A DNA stretch of 16,276 bases. Origin: an uncultured Selenomonadaceae bacterium (GTDB lineage: Bacteria; Bacillota; Negativicutes; Selenomonadales; Selenomonadaceae). The notes under the pieces are model-generated. The model did not search any database. It was not told the origin of the DNA and worked only from the letters and a program-made list of their open reading frames with translations. This document shows, piece by piece, positions 13,298 through 16,276 of this stretch (positions are counted from its first letter, which is position 1; each line of letters opens with the position of its first letter). The DNA is taken from assembly GCA_905236255.1 (NCBI GenBank), contig CAJOPK010000117.1:1-16276 (forward strand), written 5' to 3'. Made by a program: the position numbers and the translations under genes.

Positions 13298-13798
13298 CTA
13301 AATTTTTCCGTCCCGTAAAAGTTCGCGGGCTGCCTTGCCGGTCATGTGTTCGATTTCCAAAACGAGTACGACGAGAGCATTCATTTTTCCGCCGATTTCT
13401 TTTTCGCGACTTTCCGGACTTTCATTTGGTGAATATTTATCGGCAAGAAGCTCAAGACCGCGCCGCTTTTCCGGATCCGAATTATCCTCAACGACTCTGA
13501 TTTTTCCGAAAACAACCGTGCTTGAGTAATAACTTGTAAATTCTTCGGGTATCACCGCGTGCTTGTCAATAACGCAAAATGAAACCCTTTCGTTTCGGCG
13601 AACGGCATCGATTTTGTGACCGGTTGTTGCCGAATGAAAATATATCTTGTTGTCGGCAACGGCATAATTGAGCGGAACGCCGTAGGAATATCCGTCATCT
13701 CCGGAAAGAGAAAGAACTCCGAATTCGCCTTCGGTCAAAATTTTCATAGCGGTTTCTTCGGGCAGTTCACATTTGATTCTGCGCATTTTTCTGAACAT
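13298..13798 (-). CDS. Pyridoxamine 5'-phosphate oxidase-family flavoprotein (NimA-like)
   Basis: This protein of about 166 residues resembles the small FMN-binding split-barrel proteins often annotated as NimA/PPOX family. It shows MRRIKCELP at the start, then GEFGVLSLSGDDGYSYGVPL, the strand NKIYFHSATTGHKIDAVRRN (the most typical block), VSFCVID and VVFGKIRVVED. Members bind FMN or haem and some reduce nitroimidazoles; the substrate here is not predictable. The ATG at 13798 is one base from the recF stop and has no good ribosome binding site, so translation is probably coupled to recF. An internal ATG at 13786 is an alternative. The longer open frame to 13876 overlaps recF and is rejected. 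It ends 13 bases from the convergent Rrf2 gene, with no visible terminator between them. Confidence 0.88.
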   Translation of the reverse strand: MFRKMRRIKCELPEETAMKILTEGEFGVLSLSGDDGYSYGVPLNYAVADNKIYFHSATTGHKIDAVRRNERVSFCVIDKHAVIPEEFTSYYSSTVVFGKIRVVEDNSDPEKRRGLELLADKYSPNESPESREKEIGGKMNALVVLVLEIEHMTGKAARELLRDGKI

Positions 13799-13799
13799 C

Positions 13800-14969
13800 T
13801 TAAATTGTTTCGGTAATTTCTCCTGCCGATACCTTAAAAATTTTTCCGAAATACAGCGACGGAAAATAAGCCGCATCCGTAGCCGTTATCAAAGTCTGAA
13901 TTTTTTCCCGGCGCAGAAATATCAAGAGTTGTTCCCGCCTTTCCGAATCCAATTCACTCATTACGTCATCAAGCAGGAGAATCGGATATTCGCCGGTTTC
14001 CGATTTCAGAAATTGAAGTTCGGAAAGTTTCAAAGCAAGTGCGACGGTTCGCATTTGTCCCTGTGAGCCGAAAAGTCTTAATTCCCTGCCGTTTACGAAA
14101 AATTTCAAATCGTCGATATGCGGTCCCAAACTTGTCGAACCGCGCTTTATGTCCGAAAATTTTCGTGCTTTCAAAATTTCGTGATAAAGTACGGCTGCTT
14201 TTTCGACAATTTCTTCACCCGGAAAATTTTGGAGATTTTCCGGATCAATCCCGATATTTTTAAATTTTTCCCGGTCAAAATCTTCAAGCCCGTGAAAATC
14301 ATATTCGACGGTCAAATTTTCCACCTGCGAAGAAATTTTTCGTTGCATCAGGTTTGCTAGAAAATTTAACTTGTAAATCGTGTTCAATCTCTTGATTACG
14401 ATTTTTGCAGCCACTCCGGCAAGCTGTTCCGTCCATAAATCCAAATCGTCCGGCCGGGCAAAACCTTCCCGAATTTTTTTCAGCAAATTGTTTCGCTGAT
14501 CGACCAATCTTCCGTAAGCCGAAATATCGGAAAAATAAACCGGCGATGCCTGCGAAATTTCGCCGTCCAGAAAACGGCGACGATTTACCGGAGAATTTTT
14601 GAACATAAAGAGATCTTCCGGCGAAAACATTACCGAATTTAATTTTCCGACCAAATCGCGCGGTCTTATCGAATTTGCATCAAAAAGAATTTTCCGGCGT
14701 TTTCCGGTCGTCAATTCAAATGCAAGATTATGTTCTATTTCGGTCTTGAAAAATTTCAGCTTGACGAGTGCGGAAGGACAATCCCAACGAATCAGTTCAA
14801 AATCGGCGGCGGCGCGGGATTTTCCCAACGCCGCCAAATGAATTGCCTCCAAAATATTCGTTTTTCCCTGCGCGTTTTTTCCGAGAAAAATATTTATCGC
14901 CGGATCAAATTTCAAATCGACTCTTTCAAAATTGCGAAAGTCCGTCAAAAAAATTTCTTCAACATACAT
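13800..14969 (-). CDS. recF: DNA replication and repair protein RecF
   Basis: This 389-residue SMC-like ATPase helps load RecA at gaps and restart stalled forks. It shows Walker A GKNAQGKT (30-37), the ABC signature region GSQGQMRTVALALKLSE (301-317) and Walker B PILLLDDVMSELD (329-341). It begins MYVEEIFLTDFRNFE, as the family does. The ATG at 14969 comes two bases after the dnaN stop, so translation is coupled to dnaN and no separate ribosome binding site is needed. The small S4-domain gene (yaaA/rlbA) that often sits between dnaN and recF in Bacillota is absent. The PPOX gene follows after one base, where gyrB would be expected in many relatives. Confidence 0.97.
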   Translation of the reverse strand: MYVEEIFLTDFRNFERVDLKFDPAINIFLGKNAQGKTNILEAIHLAALGKSRAAADFELIRWDCPSALVKLKFFKTEIEHNLAFELTTGKRRKILFDANSIRPRDLVGKLNSVMFSPEDLFMFKNSPVNRRRFLDGEISQASPVYFSDISAYGRLVDQRNNLLKKIREGFARPDDLDLWTEQLAGVAAKIVIKRLNTIYKLNFLANLMQRKISSQVENLTVEYDFHGLEDFDREKFKNIGIDPENLQNFPGEEIVEKAAVLYHEILKARKFSDIKRGSTSLGPHIDDLKFFVNGRELRLFGSQGQMRTVALALKLSELQFLKSETGEYPILLLDDVMSELDSERREQLLIFLRREKIQTLITATDAAYFPSLYFGKIFKVSAGEITETI

Positions 14970-14971
14970 TG

Positions 14972-16087
14972 TTAATTTGTTCTGACCGGAGTTACGACGT
15001 AGATAAAATTATCGTTTCCGACTTCGCGAATATCCGCCGGAGCCAAAGATTTTGTCAAAGCGATTCGACATTCTTCACTGTCAAGAGCCTTGAGAACGTC
15101 GGCAATATAAAGGACGTTGAAGGAAATGTCGACATCTTCGCCCTCAATCTTGGCGTTGACCCATTCATCGGATCTGCCGACTTCCGGCGAGTTTGACGAA
15201 ATATGCAGACCGTCTTGAGCGGAAAAATAAAATCTGATGGTATTGTATTCCGTTTCTTTTGAAATGAGCGAAACACGATCGACGGTTTCAAGCATTTCCG
15301 CAACATTGACGACGGCAAAAGTCGTCGATTCGCGGGGAATGACTTTTTCGTAAGGCGGAAATTGTCCGTCAATCAGGCGCGTCGTGAGATAAACATTGTC
15401 AAAAGTGAACGCCGCAAATTTCATTCCGCAATCGACGGTGACGATACTGCCCGGATCCGTCGAATCGATCATCTTGTAGAGATCGCGCAGAATTTGACCG
15501 GGAACGATGAATCTCAATTCGCCGACATCGTCCGCAATATGTTGTTTGACGAGTGCGAGTCGGTGGGTATTCGTCGCAACAAGATTAAAAGAACTGCCGT
15601 TTATTTCAAAATAGCAACCGGTGAAAATCGGGCGTGTGTCGTCATTTGAGCAGGCATAAGCCGTGCGGCGAATTGCATCTTTGATTATTCCGGATTTTAC
15701 CCTGAAAGTCGCATAAGTTTCCGGCGGTTTTACTTTCGGAAAATCTTCCGCATTCATCGAAAGCAAATTAAAAGAGGCATTTCCGGAAGTAATTTTGACG
15801 ACGCCGGTTTCTCCTTCGTTGGTCATTGTGACCATATCGGAGGGAAGTTTGCGCGCAATTTCCTGCAAATACTTTCCGGAGATGACAATTTCGCCGGGAA
15901 TTTCGGTATTGACCCCGATTTTTACGATAATTCCGAGTGAAAGATTGGTTGATTGAAGTTCGAGCATACTGCCTTCCGCTTTAATGTGGATACCGGCAAG
16001 AACCGGAGTTTGAGGATTGGACGGCACCGCACGAAGCAAGTGCTGAAGGGCTTCGTTTAAATCTTTCGTGGAACAGGTTATTTTCAT
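14972..16087 (-). CDS. dnaN: DNA polymerase III beta sliding clamp
   Basis: DnaN is the ring-shaped processivity clamp of the replicative polymerase. At 371 residues it has the normal length, with three clamp repeats (about 1-120, 130-245, 247-371). Recognisable stretches are MKITCSTKDLNEALQHL, TPVLAGIHIKA, GKYLQEIARKLP, AYACSNDDTRPIFTGCYFEI, TNTHRLAL and the C-terminal FIYVVTPVRTN. The ATG at 16087 has GGGAGG nine bases upstream, and a promoter lies 38 bases further up. It heads the dnaN-recF-PPOX operon. In most bacteria dnaA and the origin lie directly upstream, which would be beyond the right edge here. Confidence 0.97.
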   Translation of the reverse strand: MKITCSTKDLNEALQHLLRAVPSNPQTPVLAGIHIKAEGSMLELQSTNLSLGIIVKIGVNTEIPGEIVISGKYLQEIARKLPSDMVTMTNEGETGVVKITSGNASFNLLSMNAEDFPKVKPPETYATFRVKSGIIKDAIRRTAYACSNDDTRPIFTGCYFEINGSSFNLVATNTHRLALVKQHIADDVGELRFIVPGQILRDLYKMIDSTDPGSIVTVDCGMKFAAFTFDNVYLTTRLIDGQFPPYEKVIPRESTTFAVVNVAEMLETVDRVSLISKETEYNTIRFYFSAQDGLHISSNSPEVGRSDEWVNAKIEGEDVDISFNVLYIADVLKALDSEECRIALTKSLAPADIREVGNDNFIYVVTPVRTN

Positions 16088-16124
16088 TTATAAATTCCTC
16101 CCGTCTGTTTGTAAAAATCGATGC

Positions 16125-16153
16125 ATTATATCAAAATCCTTTGCGCTTGAAAA
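16125..16153 (-). promoter_or_regulatory. Putative sigma-A promoter of dnaN-recF
   Basis: On the minus strand, a perfect TATAAT (16125-16130) is preceded by a 17-base spacer and TTTTCA (16148-16153), a weak -35. The leader to the dnaN ATG is about 31 bases. It would allow dnaN expression apart from any upstream dnaA transcript. Confidence 0.6.
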
Positions 16154-16276
16154 GACAAAAAAATTTTTTGGACACGGGCGTTTCATAAAACGGGAATTTT
16201 CGTAACCGGCACAGCGATTTGATGTTAAACTCAAAATGAATAAAAAATTTTAACTAACTTTTCTTTGTCCGGCAAC
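16154..16276. other. AT-rich spacer upstream of dnaN, probable dnaA-dnaN interval
   Basis: No gene is recognised in these 123 bases. All three minus-strand frames that enter from the right edge hit stops within about 45 bases, and none resembles the end of DnaA. No 9-mer DnaA box (TTATCCACA or a one-mismatch form) is seen. The stretch has A/T runs such as AAAAAAATTTTTT near 16159-16171. Confidence 0.4.

Noticed and set aside
1..16276. Mobile elements, CRISPR arrays, tRNA or rRNA genes
   Set aside because: No transposase, integrase, regularly spaced repeat, cloverleaf or rRNA sequence was seen on either strand.

Overview
The window is a chromosomal segment from a Bacillota-type bacterium of moderate to low GC. 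It is most likely a Negativicutes/Selenomonadales-like anaerobe, although no rRNA or other taxonomic marker is present to prove this. Support comes from the Firmicutes-style pheT-zapA order, purine-rich Shine-Dalgarno sites of the GGAGG type before almost every gene, frequent TTG starts (zapA, the methyltransferase and nagA), near-consensus sigma-A promoters, and a cytochrome bd gene beside obligate-type anaerobe housekeeping genes. Codon choice is uniform (Pro mostly CCG, many CCGGA/TCCGG strings). No insertion sequence, prophage gene, tRNA, rRNA or CRISPR array was seen. This is core-chromosome DNA near the replication origin, with about 95% of the length accounted for.

Left part (1-1451): a truncated secreted-protein gene follows cydB (cytochrome bd subunit II) on the minus strand. 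A 221-bp divergent promoter region separates cydB from pheT. Neither cydA nor pheS is present, although both normally sit immediately upstream of these genes and both would have to lie in this spacer.

Middle-left (1452-6690): a plus-strand operon, pheT (Phe-tRNA synthetase beta chain with an unusual insertion of about 63 residues in its B5 domain), zapA (FtsZ-ring factor) and a class A penicillin-binding protein. It ends at a strong bidirectional terminator.

Middle (6719-12653): a minus-strand series. In transcription order it is a 90-aa unknown protein plus a NYN/OST-HTH RNase-like protein (two-gene operon), nagA, then a secreted 182-aa unknown protein, a SAM methyltransferase and a dCache chemoreceptor. 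A promoter whose spacer holds a perfect 7-bp palindrome drives the 90-aa/NYN pair. A terminator-like hairpin directly abuts the nagA ribosome binding site.

Right (12784-16276): an Rrf2-type regulator gene (three Cys, probable Fe-S sensor) with a perfect-consensus promoter is divergent from the 90-aa/NYN operon. It is convergent with the origin-proximal group dnaN-recF-PPOX flavoprotein. dnaA and the origin should lie just right of the window, so minus-strand genes run with the replication fork and pheT-zapA-PBP runs against it. With the missing pheS and cydA, this fits an inversion whose endpoint is the cydB/pheT spacer. The most novel items are this junction, the PheT insertion, and the regulated 90-aa/NYN-OST-HTH pair.
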